DNA of 64,000 bases, taken from positions 1 to 64,000 of the forward strand of contig NZ_QDDR01000018.1 in the NCBI RefSeq assembly GCF_003075525.1. Reading direction: 5' to 3'. The position numbers and the translations under genes are program-made. This DNA is from Pararhodobacter aggregans (GTDB lineage Bacteria; Pseudomonadota; Alphaproteobacteria; Rhodobacterales; Rhodobacteraceae). Shown here one piece after another: positions 24,408-33,302 of the stretch. Numbering within the stretch: position 1 is the first letter of the stretch; every line of letters starts with the position of its first letter. Under the pieces are notes generated by a model that saw only the letters and a program-made list of their open reading frames with translations, had not been told where the DNA came from and ran no database searches.

Positions 24408-25352
24408 ATGTTTGATTTTCCAATCGCGCTGACGGTGGCCGGACGGCGCGACCTGACGCCCTCGGTGGTGGAGTTCAGGCTGGCCCGCGCGGATGGTTCC
24501 GCCCTGCCCCCCTTCGCCGCGGGCGCCCACCTGACCCTGCGGACGCCTTCGGGCGCGATGCGGCGCTATTCGCTGGTCAACGAGGGCACGGCGCCGACCG
24601 ACTACGTGATCGCCGTGAAGCGCGAACCCGACTCGCGCGGTGGCTCGCGGTCGATGCATGACGAGGCGCTCCCCGGCGTCACCCTCGACGTGACCGAGAT
24701 GGAAAATACCTTCGCCCTGACCGAGGCCCCCGATTACCTGCTGGTCGCTGGCGGTATCGGCATCACGCCCCTTTATGCCATGGCGCAGGAGCTTGAACGC
24801 CGGAGCAAGCCCTTCACCCTGATCTATTGCACCCGCAGCGCCGAGGAGACCGCCTATCGCGAGGCTCTGGCGCAGGCCTTCGGCGCCCGGGTGCATTTTC
24901 ACCATGACCAGGGCGATCCCGCGCAGGTTTATGACTTCTGGGACCATTTCGCCGAACCCCGCCCGCAGCACGTCTTCTGCTGCGGCCCCAAACCGCTGAT
25001 GGAGGAGATTGCCGCCCTGACCGGCCACTGGCCCGAGGGCCGGGTGCATTTCGAGGAATTCCGCCCGGTCGAGATCGTGCGCGCCACCGATCAGGCCTTC
25101 GAGGTGGAGCTGAAACGCTCGGGCCGGGTGATGAATGTGCCCGCCGACCGCTCGATCCTGGAGGCCCTGCGCGAGGCGGGGGAGCGCACGGTCTCCTCCT
25201 GCGAGAGCGGCACCTGCGGGACCTGCAAGACCCGGCTGCTGGCGGGCGAGGCCGATCACCGCGACATGGTGCTGATGGACGAGGAAAAGCCCTCGCATAT
25301 CATGATCTGCGTCTCGCGCAGTCAGGGCGGGAGGCTGGTCCTTGACCTCTGA
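24408..25352 (+). CDS. Phthalate dioxygenase reductase (PDR/VanB family)
   Basis: A 314-aa one-chain reductase: FMN barrel (RRYSLVNEG), NAD-binding part (LLVAGGIGITPLYAM; FCCGPKPLM), and a C-terminal plant-type [2Fe-2S] domain (SCESGTCGTCKTRLL plus a later Cys in MICVSRS). It moves NADH electrons to the phthalate oxygenase encoded divergently. The start follows GGAGG in the leader. It is first in a four-gene operon with the dihydrodiol dehydrogenase, decarboxylase and a small unknown. Confidence 0.9.
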   Translation: MFDFPIALTVAGRRDLTPSVVEFRLARADGSALPPFAAGAHLTLRTPSGAMRRYSLVNEGTAPTDYVIAVKREPDSRGGSRSMHDEALPGVTLDVTEMENTFALTEAPDYLLVAGGIGITPLYAMAQELERRSKPFTLIYCTRSAEETAYREALAQAFGARVHFHHDQGDPAQVYDFWDHFAEPRPQHVFCCGPKPLMEEIAALTGHWPEGRVHFEEFRPVEIVRATDQAFEVELKRSGRVMNVPADRSILEALREAGERTVSSCESGTCGTCKTRLLAGEADHRDMVLMDEEKPSHIMICVSRSQGGRLVLDL

Positions 25353-26523
25353 GCCGATCCGGCTGGGCGTCGCCGGGCTGGGCCGCGCCTTCGTGCTGAT
25401 GCTGCCCAGCCTCCGCGCCGATCCGCGGCTGCGGCTGGTCGCCGCCGCCAGCCCCTCCCCGCGCGAGGCCGCCGCCTTCACCGCGGAATTCGGCGGGCCC
25501 TGCCACGCCGATGTGGCCGCGCTCTGCGCCGATCCGGGGGTCGAGGCGGTCTATGTCGCCACCCCCCACGCCCTGCACCGCGCCCATGTGATCGCCGCGC
25601 TGGAAGCCGGCAAACATGTGCTGGTGGAAAAGCCGCTGGCGGTGACGCTGGCCGATGGCCTCGCCATGGTCGAGGCGGCGCGAAAGGCGAACCGGCATCT
25701 GATCGTCGGCCCCAGCCACAGTTTCGACGCCCCGGTCGCGCTGGCCCGGCAGATCATCGACAGCGGCGAATTCGGTCGGCTGCGCATGCTGCAGGCGCTG
25801 AACTACACCGATTTCCTCTATCGACCGCGCAGGCCCGAGGAATTGCGCTCGGACCAGGGGGGCGGCGTCATCTTCAGCCAGGGGATTCACCAGATCGACA
25901 TCGTGCGCCTGCTGGCCGGGGGGATGGTCACGCAGGTCAGCGCCATGACCGGCGCCTGGGACCCCCAACGCCCCGCCGAGGGCGCCTATGCCGCGCTGAT
26001 GCACTTCGCCAACGGCGTCTTCGCCTCGCTCAGCTATTCCGGCATGGCGCATTTCGACAGCGATGTCTGGATGGGCAATGTCGGCGAGCTGGGCCACGAC
26101 AAACCGGCCGACAGCTACGGCGCCGCCCGCCGGGCGCTGGCCAGCACCACCCCTGCCGATGAGATCGCGCTGAAGGAGGCCCGCACCTTCGGCGGCGGCC
26201 ATCAGCCCGCGCCCGCGCGGCATCACGAGCATTTCGGGCCGATCCTCGCGCTGTGCGACCGGGCCGACCTGCGGCTGACGCCCGACGGGGTGGAAGTCTC
26301 GGCCGACACGAGGCGCGAGTTTCGCCCCTGCCCCCTGACCGCCGCCCCCCGCGCGCCGGTCCTCGACGCGCTGGTCACCGCGCTGCGCGAGGGCCGCGCG
26401 CCGGTTCAGACCGGAGCCTGGGGTCTGGCCAGCCTCGAGGTCTGCCACGCGATCCTCGCCTCGGCGGCCAGCGGCCAGCCGCAGCGCCTTTCCCATCAGA
26501 TCACCACAGGGATGGAACCATGA
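25342..26523 (+). CDS. Gfo/Idh/MocA oxidoreductase, probable phthalate dihydrodiol dehydrogenase
   Basis: A 393-aa NAD(P)-dependent dehydrogenase of the Gfo/Idh/MocA family: Rossmann motif LGVAGLGRAFV and the catalytic-lysine motif VEKPLAVT. In phthalate clusters (pht4/ophB) such a protein oxidises the cis-dihydrodiol to 4,5-dihydroxyphthalate. The start is a TTG at 25342 that overlaps the reductase gene by 11 bp; GGAGG lies 8 nt before it, and no ATG or GTG fits the family N-terminus. It overlaps the decarboxylase gene by ATGA. Confidence 0.85.
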   Translation: MTSEPIRLGVAGLGRAFVLMLPSLRADPRLRLVAAASPSPREAAAFTAEFGGPCHADVAALCADPGVEAVYVATPHALHRAHVIAALEAGKHVLVEKPLAVTLADGLAMVEAARKANRHLIVGPSHSFDAPVALARQIIDSGEFGRLRMLQALNYTDFLYRPRRPEELRSDQGGGVIFSQGIHQIDIVRLLAGGMVTQVSAMTGAWDPQRPAEGAYAALMHFANGVFASLSYSGMAHFDSDVWMGNVGELGHDKPADSYGAARRALASTTPADEIALKEARTFGGGHQPAPARHHEHFGPILALCDRADLRLTPDGVEVSADTRREFRPCPLTAAPRAPVLDALVTALREGRAPVQTGAWGLASLEVCHAILASAASGQPQRLSHQITTGMEP

Positions 26524-27512
26524 CCAATCTTTCGCTTTCGCTCGCCATGGGGGATTACGACCGCACCCGCCCGCTCGTCGACGGCCGCGTCGCCATCGAC
26601 GGCGTGTCGCCGATCCCGATGCTGCTGAGCCCGGAAGAGATGTTCTTCCGCGCCTTCCGCCATCAGGCCTTCGACATCTGCGAGCTGTCGCTCTCGTCCT
26701 ATGCGATCTCGGTCGCGCGGGGGGATGCGCATTACGTCGCCGTGCCGGTCTATCTGAGCCGGGCGTTCCGCCATACCTCGGTCTATATCCGCACCGACCG
26801 CGGGATTCAGACGCCCGCCGACCTCAAGGGGCGGCGGATCGGCATCGCCGAGTATCAGCTGACGGCGAATGTCTGGGTGCGCGGGATCCTTGCGGAGCAT
26901 TACGGCCTCGACCCGGCCGATGTGCAGTGGGTGCGGGGTGGCATGAACACCTCGGGTCGGCCGGAGAAGATCAAGGTCGCGCTGCCCGACAGCATCCGCA
27001 TGGAGGCCGCGCCCGAGGGCCGCTCGCTCAACGACCTGCTGGTCGCGGGCGAGATCGACGGCTTCATCGGCCCGCGCGCGCCGCGCTGCCACGACGAGGG
27101 GCATCCGCTGATCGGGCGGCTCTGGTCCGATACCGTGGCCGAGGCGTCGGAATATTTCGGGAAAACCGGAATCTTCCCCATCATGCATGTGCTGGGCCTG
27201 CGTCGCAGCCTGGCCGAGGCGCATCCCTGGCTGCCCGGCGCGCTGGTCAAGGCCTTCACCCGCGCCCGCGATCTGGCGCAGGAGGCACTTGCCGATACCT
27301 CGGCCACCAAGGTGACGATGCCCTTTGTCGAGGACACGCTGGCCCGCGCGCGGCGGCTGATGGGTCCCGATCCCTGGAGCTATGGCCTGGGTCAGAACCG
27401 CGCGGTGCTGGACACCTTCCTGCGCTATCATCATGAGCAAGGCCTCTCACCCCGCCGCGTCACGCCGGAGGAGCTGTTCCACCCGGCCTCGGTCGAAAGC
27501 TACAGCCTGTGA
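26520..27512 (+). CDS. 4,5-dihydroxyphthalate decarboxylase
   Basis: A 330-aa enzyme of the Pht5 / OphC type, which decarboxylates 4,5-dihydroxyphthalate to protocatechuate. The fold is like a periplasmic binding protein without a signal peptide. Recognisable segments are SLAMGDYDRTRPLVDGRV, FDICELSLSSYA and RRIGIAEYQLTANVWVRGIL. The length equals that of known family members. It is coupled to its neighbours by ATGA and GTGA overlaps. Protocatechuate must then be cleaved by enzymes outside this window; the pcaD gene at 2894 covers a later step. Confidence 0.88.
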   Translation: MTNLSLSLAMGDYDRTRPLVDGRVAIDGVSPIPMLLSPEEMFFRAFRHQAFDICELSLSSYAISVARGDAHYVAVPVYLSRAFRHTSVYIRTDRGIQTPADLKGRRIGIAEYQLTANVWVRGILAEHYGLDPADVQWVRGGMNTSGRPEKIKVALPDSIRMEAAPEGRSLNDLLVAGEIDGFIGPRAPRCHDEGHPLIGRLWSDTVAEASEYFGKTGIFPIMHVLGLRRSLAEAHPWLPGALVKAFTRARDLAQEALADTSATKVTMPFVEDTLARARRLMGPDPWSYGLGQNRAVLDTFLRYHHEQGLSPRRVTPEELFHPASVESYSL

Positions 27513-27961
27513 GCGCGGTCTTGGAACTGGACTTCCGACCCGGCGAACTGGTCGAGATCGCTCTGCCCGATCGTCTGGCGCATGTGCAGGTGACGCATCT
27601 GCACGCCAGCTATCCGCCGGTGGTGCGGGTGCTGGAGAATCGCCCTCGGACCCGGTCGGACGATCCGGCCATCATCGCGGCGGGGGCGACGGCCTTTACC
27701 GCGATGCTGCCGCTGGGGTCGGTCCTGATGCGGTTGGGGCTGCCGGCGACCCGGCTCGGCGTGCAGACGATCCCGGCCAGAGACGCGGGTTTCCCCACCT
27801 TCCGCATGCCGATCCGGGGACGGTCGGGCGAGGTGCTGTACTGGTGGCTGTGGGATGGCATTTCGCTGCGCTACGAGGTGGCGCCCGGTACGGATCTGGA
27901 CGCCCTGCCCCTGCGCGAGGTCATGAGCGCCGAGGATTTCCTGGCCGGTCTGACGCGCTGA
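27509..27961 (+). CDS. Small protein of unknown function in the phthalate operon
   Basis: A 150-aa protein starting at a GTG that overlaps the decarboxylase stop (GTGA). The N-terminal half looks beta-rich (GELVEIALPDRLAHVQVTHLHA) and vaguely like small SH3-fold or Imm26-like domains, but I do not recognise a family. The segment GEVLYWWLWDG is Trp-rich. Tight coupling implies a role linked to phthalate breakdown; folding help or ring-cleavage chemistry are only guesses. Confidence 0.6.
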   Translation: MSAVLELDFRPGELVEIALPDRLAHVQVTHLHASYPPVVRVLENRPRTRSDDPAIIAAGATAFTAMLPLGSVLMRLGLPATRLGVQTIPARDAGFPTFRMPIRGRSGEVLYWWLWDGISLRYEVAPGTDLDALPLREVMSAEDFLAGLTR

Positions 27962-27964
27962 GCC

Positions 27965-28384
27965 TCAGCCCGCCAGGAAGCGGTGGAAACGCCGGTGCAG
28001 CCAGGGCAGCGTCCAGGCGGTGTTGATCCCGGTCAGCGCCAGCGCCACCACCAGCAGCGACACCGGCCGTGGCAGCCCGCCGATCAGGGGGTCCAGCCCG
28101 TAAACCAGCAGAACCAGCGCCGGAAAGACCGCCAGAAAGGCGATGAGCCATCGCTTGTGGAAGGGAACCGGCCGCGGTGCCGGGGTCAGATCCGGCTGCA
28201 CCTCGGCGAGTCCGGCAAGTGCCTGCCGCAGTGTCGCACCGCTGACCCCCTCCGCCAGAACCAGCCAATGCCCGCCGATCTGGCACCAGTCCCGGGCGGG
28301 CACAGCCGCCGGGTTCAGCGCAAACAGGATGGCGGAAACCCGGTCACGATTGGCGAGCGGAACGAGGAGGGGGACGGGTTTCAT
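27965..28384 (-). CDS. Membrane protein with two C-terminal helices, monooxygenase-like
   Basis: A 139-aa protein. The N-terminal 70 residues could be a diverged ABM-type ferredoxin-like domain; then come two hydrophobic segments at about 79-98 (WLIAFLAVFPALVLLVYGL) and 104-124. The arrangement resembles membrane-anchored antibiotic-biosynthesis-monooxygenase-like proteins. It is convergent with the phthalate operon (3-bp gap) and its promoter carries the MarR-type operator, so it is probably induced together with it. Confidence 0.6.
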   Translation of the reverse strand: MKPVPLLVPLANRDRVSAILFALNPAAVPARDWCQIGGHWLVLAEGVSGATLRQALAGLAEVQPDLTPAPRPVPFHKRWLIAFLAVFPALVLLVYGLDPLIGGLPRPVSLLVVALALTGINTAWTLPWLHRRFHRFLAG

Positions 28385-28434
28385 GCACAGGCTCGACGAA
28401 AGGCAGCTTGGTTCGGCGCGGTTGCCGCGCCTTA

Positions 28435-28474
28435 TCTTCGATATCTAAGTATTGGCAACCTGCCTGCCAGTCAA
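28435..28474 (-). promoter_or_regulatory. Promoter and MarR-type operator upstream of the membrane-protein gene
   Basis: On the minus strand TTGACT (28474-28469) and TACTTA (28451-28446) are exactly 17 bp apart. ACTTAG-ATAT-CGAAGA (28450-28435) overlaps the -10 box and matches the shared operator in its left half. The marR gene starts 100 bp away on the other strand, so autoregulation is possible. Confidence 0.6.
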
Positions 28475-28575
28475 GGTGACTTCCCCTCCGACGGGCCCGA
28501 CAGAAAATACCCGGTGCGCCCGGTCCTGATGTCCAGTACGTTGAAGACCTTGCGACATTTAACCGGAATCAGGCC

Positions 28576-29085
28576 ATGCAGGACGGCGCATCAGAGCTGC
28601 ACGATGACGAGAGGCTGGCGCGGCTGATCCGGCTATCCGCGCGCGGGTTCAACCGGGCATTGTCGCTGCGCCTGCAACAGCATGATGTGACCTTCGGGCA
28701 ATGGATCTTCCTGCGCATCCTGTGGGTCGAGGACGGGCTGTCGCAGCGCGAACTCAGCCAGCGCGCCAATGTGACCGAACCCACGACCCATACGGCGCTG
28801 AAAAAGCTCGAACTTCAGGGGCTGATCCGGCGCGAGAATCCCGACGACAACCGCCGCCGCCAGCACACCTATCTGACCGAGCAGGGCAAGGCCCTGCGCG
28901 CGGTCCTCGAACCGCTGGCGATCGAGGCCAATGAAGTCGCCGCCGAGGGCCTGTCTGCCACCGAGCGCGAGGATTTCCGCCGCTACCTTCTGATCCTGAT
29001 CCGCAATCTGGAACGCGACGAGGCCGAGGCGTCGAAGAAGGGCCTGAAAGTGCCGCCAAAGCGGGGCTGGACCGGCGACGTCTGA
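28576..29085 (+). CDS. MarR-family transcriptional regulator
   Basis: A 169-aa winged-helix regulator. HTH region LSQRELSQRANVTEPTTHTALK, then the wing RRENPDDNRRRQHTYLT with the conserved D-x-R pattern, flanked by dimerisation helices. MarR proteins commonly bind aromatic acids and lose DNA affinity. Four ATCTAAGT-containing sites stand before the phthalate and transporter genes nearby, so I infer this protein is their repressor. It is convergent with the ABC operon, 4 bp apart. Confidence 0.85.
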   Translation: MQDGASELHDDERLARLIRLSARGFNRALSLRLQQHDVTFGQWIFLRILWVEDGLSQRELSQRANVTEPTTHTALKKLELQGLIRRENPDDNRRRQHTYLTEQGKALRAVLEPLAIEANEVAAEGLSATEREDFRRYLLILIRNLERDEAEASKKGLKVPPKRGWTGDV

Positions 29086-29089
29086 GGGC

Positions 29090-29851
29090 TCAATGCGCCA
29101 GGATGCGGCCCAGGAATTCGCGGCTGCGGTCATGGCGCGGATGGTCGAAGAACTCGCCCGGCGGCGCCACTTCCAGGATCTGGCCCTGGTCCATGAATAC
29201 CACGCGGTCGGCCACCTGTCGCGCGAAACCCATCTCATGCGTGACGCAGATCATCGTCATGCCGTCTTCGGCCAGCGTGACCATGGTGTCCAGCACCTCC
29301 TGCACCATCTCGGGGTCCAGCGCCGAGGTGGGCTCGTCGAACAGCATCAGACGCGGCCGCATGCACAGCGCGCGGGCAATCGCCACCCGCTGCTGCTGCC
29401 CACCCGACAGCTGCCCCGGATATTTGTCCGCCTGATCGGCGATCCGCACCCGGGCCAGCAATTCGCGCGCGCGGCCCTCGGCGGTGGCCCGCGACTCGCG
29501 CAGGCTGCGCATCGGCGCGAGGATGCAGTTCTCCAGCACGCTCATATGCGGGAAAAGGTTGAAATGCTGGAAAACCATGCCGACCTGGCGGCGGATCTCC
29601 TCGACCTCGCGGGTGGCGGCGCGGCCCTTGGCGGCCGTGCCCAGACCGTCGAGGGTGATGCTGCCCTCCTCGAACCCTTCGATGCGGTTGATGCAGCGGA
29701 TCAGCGTCGACTTGCCCGATCCCGAGGGGCCGCAGACCACGATCCGCTCACCCCTTGCGACCTGCAGATCGACATCGCGCAGTGCGTGGTAGGCGCCGAA
29801 CCATTTGTTCAGGCCGCGGATGGACAGCAGGGGCGTGTCCGGCTGGGTCAT
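29090..29851 (-). CDS. Amino-acid ABC transporter ATP-binding protein (AapP/GlnQ-like)
   Basis: A 253-aa ATPase: Walker [11 protein letters not shown]-loop in [14 protein letters not shown], signature [15 protein letters not shown], Walker [16 protein letters not shown] and the switch His in CVTHEMGFA. It belongs to the polar amino-acid transporter group. The start at 29851 overlaps the upstream permease stop by 1 nt. It is the last gene of the aapJQMP-type operon. Confidence 0.92.
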   Translation of the reverse strand: MTQPDTPLLSIRGLNKWFGAYHALRDVDLQVARGERIVVCGPSGSGKSTLIRCINRIEGFEEGSITLDGLGTAAKGRAATREVEEIRRQVGMVFQHFNLFPHMSVLENCILAPMRSLRESRATAEGRARELLARVRIADQADKYPGQLSGGQQQRVAIARALCMRPRLMLFDEPTSALDPEMVQEVLDTMVTLAEDGMTMICVTHEMGFARQVADRVVFMDQGQILEVAPPGEFFDHPRHDRSREFLGRILAH

Positions 29852-30972
29852 CACGAGCGATCCCTTGCGAGGTCGCGTTCCAGCCGGGCGCTGAACCGCG
29901 AGAGCGAGAAGCAGAAGACGAAATAGATCAGCCCGGCAAAGAGGTAGACCTCGATCCCGAAGCCTTGCCACAGCGGATCGGCCACGGCGCGCTTGGCCGC
30001 GGTCATCAGGTCGAAGATCCCGACCACGACGACGATGGCGGTGGCCTTGAAGAAGCCGATGAAGACGTTGACGATGCCCGGAATGACGATACGCAGGGCC
30101 TGCGGCAGGATCACGTCGCGCATGGTCTGGGCATAGGTCAGCGACAGGGCCGAGGCGGCCTCGTATTGCCCCGACGGGATCGCCTGCAGACCGCCGCGGA
30201 TCACCTCGGCCAGATAGGCGGCGCCGAAGAGGGTGAAGGCGATCAGCACGCGCAACAGCTTCGACACCTGCCAGGATTCGGGCAGAAACAGCGGCATCAT
30301 CACGCTGGCCATGAACAGCACCACGACCAGCGGCACGGCGCGGGCGAATTCGATCAGCCCGACCGAGGCGGCCTGCAGCATCGGGAAGCGGCGCTGCTGG
30401 CGGGCCAGCGCAAGGGCGATGGCGACCGGGAAGGCAAGGCCCAGACCGAAGGTCGACAGGATCAGCGTGACCGGCAGCCCGCCCCATTGATCGTCGCCGA
30501 CCGGCGCCAGCCCGGCCACACCGCCGCGCATAAGGACCAGCACGGCGGCCAGGACCAGTGCCCAGATCACCCCCAGCGCCGGACGCCAGAGCGCCTTTTG
30601 CACCGACAGTGCGTAGAGCGCGATCATCAGCAAGCAGGCAAGGCCCGGCCGCCATTGCAGGTCAAAGGGATAGAGACCGAAGAGGATCAGGCGCACCTTG
30701 TCCCCGATCACCGCCCAGCAGGCCCCCTCGGCCCCCTCGGCGCGGCAGGCCTGGCTGGCGTCCAGCGTCCCGGTCGGACCGAAGACGGCGTTCAGGACCG
30801 CCCAGTCGAAAAGCGTCCAGGCCGCCAGCCCCAGCAGCACGACCAGGACCAGGGTCCAGACCGTCGCGCCGGGCGCATAGAAGAAATCCTCGGCCAGGAT
30901 CTGGCGAAGACCCCGGCGACGGTCGGGCGCGGGACGGGCAGCGGCCTCGGTCTGGGCAAGGAAGCGGGTCAT
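29851..30972 (-). CDS. Amino-acid ABC transporter permease (AapM-like)
   Basis: A 373-aa inner-membrane permease of the HisM family with the extended N-terminal region typical of AapM. The EAA-like loop is [20 protein letters not shown], and [17 protein letters not shown] is the conserved segment before it. It overlaps the AapQ-like gene by ATGA and pairs with it in the transporter core. Confidence 0.9.
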   Translation of the reverse strand: MTRFLAQTEAAARPAPDRRRGLRQILAEDFFYAPGATVWTLVLVVLLGLAAWTLFDWAVLNAVFGPTGTLDASQACRAEGAEGACWAVIGDKVRLILFGLYPFDLQWRPGLACLLMIALYALSVQKALWRPALGVIWALVLAAVLVLMRGGVAGLAPVGDDQWGGLPVTLILSTFGLGLAFPVAIALALARQQRRFPMLQAASVGLIEFARAVPLVVVLFMASVMMPLFLPESWQVSKLLRVLIAFTLFGAAYLAEVIRGGLQAIPSGQYEAASALSLTYAQTMRDVILPQALRIVIPGIVNVFIGFFKATAIVVVVGIFDLMTAAKRAVADPLWQGFGIEVYLFAGLIYFVFCFSLSRFSARLERDLARDRS

Positions 30973-32096
30973 CGGCGGTCACCCCAGCTCAGCCGCGTGT
31001 TGACAAGGTTCATCAGCCCGCTGAACCCCAGCGAGACCAGGATGAAGAACCCGGCGATCACCGCCATCACCTCGACCGCCTGCCCGGTGTCGAACAGCAC
31101 CGTGTTGCCGATGCCGACGATCTCCTGATAGCCGATCACCACCGCCAGCGAGCTGTTCTTGATGACGCCGATGTATTCATTGGCCATGGCGGGCAGCGCG
31201 ACGCGGATCGCCTGCGGATAAATGACCGAGCGGCGCACCGTCGCCCCCGGCAGGGCCAGCGCCATCGTCGCCTCCCATTGGCCGCGCGGCACCGACTGGA
31301 TGGCGCCCCGGATGATCTCGGCCAGAAAGGTCGAGGTGTAGAGCGTGAGCGCGATGACGAAGGCCGCCAGCTCCGGCGAGATCGAGACCCCGCCGTTGAT
31401 CCGAAAACCGGCAACGGCGGGCGTCGACAGATCGGGGATCCGTCCCAGGACCAGCCAGGGCAGCGCCATTGCGGCAAGAGTCAGCAGGGTCATGACCGCG
31501 CTGCCCGGCGACCAGCGCCCGCCCCGTCGGCGCAGGAATATCAGCGCAAGACAGGCGATCAGCCCGCACAGGCCCGAGAGCAGCCATCCCGCTTCCGCCA
31601 CCGGACTCGGCAGATAAAGACCGCGGTTGGTCACCAGAACGCCCAGCACCGGCTGCGCCTCGCGCGGGGCGGGCAAGGACAGGACCAGCGCGTAGCTGAG
31701 CGAAATATGGATCAGCACCGGGACGTTGCGCACCAGCTCGATGGTGAACAGGCAGCTGCCGCGCAACAGGCGGTTGCGCGACAGCCGACCCAATCCCAGG
31801 CCCAACCCGAGGATGCTTGCCAGCACGATGACCATCGCCGAGATCTTCAACGTGTTCAACGCACCGGCCCAGAGGGCGAGGGCATTGCTGTCCTCGCCCG
31901 GCGTGAAGGCGAAGGGCGCATTCGCCAGCGCGGTGCGGGCGGGCTCCCCCAGAAAGGCGAACCCCGTCTCGATCCCGCGACTGCGCAGTTCGGCCCCGGT
32001 GATGGCAAAGACCCAGAGCAGCGCCAGCCCCACCAGCGCGAAAACCAGCGCCTGTGCTGCGGCGGAACGCCATCGTCCGGGGGCTTTCGCCATCAT
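30969..32096 (-). CDS. Amino-acid ABC transporter permease (AapQ-like)
   Basis: A 375-aa permease with about eight hydrophobic segments. It shows ELVRNVPVLIHISLSYALV and the EAA loop WEATMALALPGATVRRSVIY. The long insertion between TM1 and the conserved half fits AapQ. The start at 32096 (one of two adjacent ATGs) follows GGCGATG without a strong Shine-Dalgarno site. Transcribed with the receptor gene upstream. Confidence 0.9.
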   Translation of the reverse strand: MMAKAPGRWRSAAAQALVFALVGLALLWVFAITGAELRSRGIETGFAFLGEPARTALANAPFAFTPGEDSNALALWAGALNTLKISAMVIVLASILGLGLGLGRLSRNRLLRGSCLFTIELVRNVPVLIHISLSYALVLSLPAPREAQPVLGVLVTNRGLYLPSPVAEAGWLLSGLCGLIACLALIFLRRRGGRWSPGSAVMTLLTLAAMALPWLVLGRIPDLSTPAVAGFRINGGVSISPELAAFVIALTLYTSTFLAEIIRGAIQSVPRGQWEATMALALPGATVRRSVIYPQAIRVALPAMANEYIGVIKNSSLAVVIGYQEIVGIGNTVLFDTGQAVEVMAVIAGFFILVSLGFSGLMNLVNTRLSWGDRR

Positions 32097-32110
32097 CGCC
32101 CGACTGCCGG

Positions 32111-33145
32111 TCAGCGCATCGGATAGGGGTATTGCAGCCCCCCGTCGCGGGCGAGGCGGTTGGCCCCGCGGTCGGCCCCGGTCCGGCCGAAGTGGCGCTG
32201 CCACATCTCGCCATAATTGCCGACTTGCGCCACGATGTCATGCGCCCAGCTGGATTGCAGACCCAGCGCCTGGCCCAACGTGCCGTCCATGCCCAGGAAG
32301 CGGCGGATGGCGGGGCTGGATTCGGCGCCGAAGCTGTCCACATTCTCGGCCGTGATGCCCAGGTTCTCGGCGTTGACCTGTGCAATATGGGCGTAGCGGA
32401 CGATGTCGAACCACAGCGGGTCACCCTTGCGCACCGCGCCGCTGAGCGGCTCGGCGCTGATGATCTCGGGCAGGACGGTGTAATTCGCGGCGTTGTCACC
32501 CAGCGAGGCGCGGAAGCTGATCAGCGCCGATTGGTCGATCATGTAGACATCGCAGCGACCGGCGAGGAAGGCTGCGCGCAGTTCCTCGCCCTCGGCGAAG
32601 AGGACCGGCGTGAAGCTCATCCCCTGCGAGGTGAAATAATCGCGCGCTGTCACTTCGCCCGGGCCCTGGATCGAGCAGACATTGGCGCCGTCGAGTTCGG
32701 TCGCCGAGGCGACGCCCAGCGAGGTCGGCACCAGAAAGCCGGTGCCGTCGAAATAATTGGTCGAGGCCATCTGCACGCCGGAATCCGTCTCGCGCGACAT
32801 GGTCCAGGTGAGCTGGGCATAGAGCACGTCGATCTCGCCCGTCTGCAGCGCGGTCAGGCGCTGCGCCGGCACCAGCGGCACCCAGCGCACGGCATTGGCG
32901 TCGCCCAGCACCGCGGCGGCGACGGCGCGGCAGGAATCGGCGTCCATGCCCTGCATCACGCCCTGCGAATCCGGCAGCGAGAAGCCGAAGCTGCTGCCGA
33001 TCACACCGCAGGCGACCTCGCCCCGGGCGCGGACCGCGTCAAGGGTGGGTGATGCCTGCTGCGCCGTTGCCGCGCCCGCCGACAGCATGGCGGTCGCGCC
33101 GGTCAGCGCGGCGGCCAAGGTGAACGTCCCGGTCTTCAATGGCAT
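32111..33145 (-). CDS. Amino-acid ABC transporter substrate-binding protein (AapJ-like)
   Basis: A 344-aa periplasmic receptor. It has a long signal peptide (MPLKTGTFTLAAALTGATAM...) ending near ATA-QQ. The mature part begins LDAVRARGEVACGV, and GMDADSCRAVAAAVLGD is the AapJ/BztA-type substrate region. The general L-amino-acid system of rhizobia and the Bzt system of Rhodobacter have the same gene order. A GGGAGG site precedes the ATG. Neighbouring RidA, PLP enzyme and regulator suggest import of an amino-acid-like nutrient. Confidence 0.9.
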   Translation of the reverse strand: MPLKTGTFTLAAALTGATAMLSAGAATAQQASPTLDAVRARGEVACGVIGSSFGFSLPDSQGVMQGMDADSCRAVAAAVLGDANAVRWVPLVPAQRLTALQTGEIDVLYAQLTWTMSRETDSGVQMASTNYFDGTGFLVPTSLGVASATELDGANVCSIQGPGEVTARDYFTSQGMSFTPVLFAEGEELRAAFLAGRCDVYMIDQSALISFRASLGDNAANYTVLPEIISAEPLSGAVRKGDPLWFDIVRYAHIAQVNAENLGITAENVDSFGAESSPAIRRFLGMDGTLGQALGLQSSWAHDIVAQVGNYGEMWQRHFGRTGADRGANRLARDGGLQYPYPMR

Positions 33146-33302
33146 GGTTATCCCTCCCCAGTGCCTGGTCGAAACCGGCGCTCCGGCATTCGACTATTTG
33201 AGAAATTCCAGTCTTCATTTCTACGTTTTGTAAAAGACTGGCACGCAAGGTCGAATGCGTCAACACAAACTTCGACGCCATGGCAAACTTGGCTGCGAAA
33301 CT

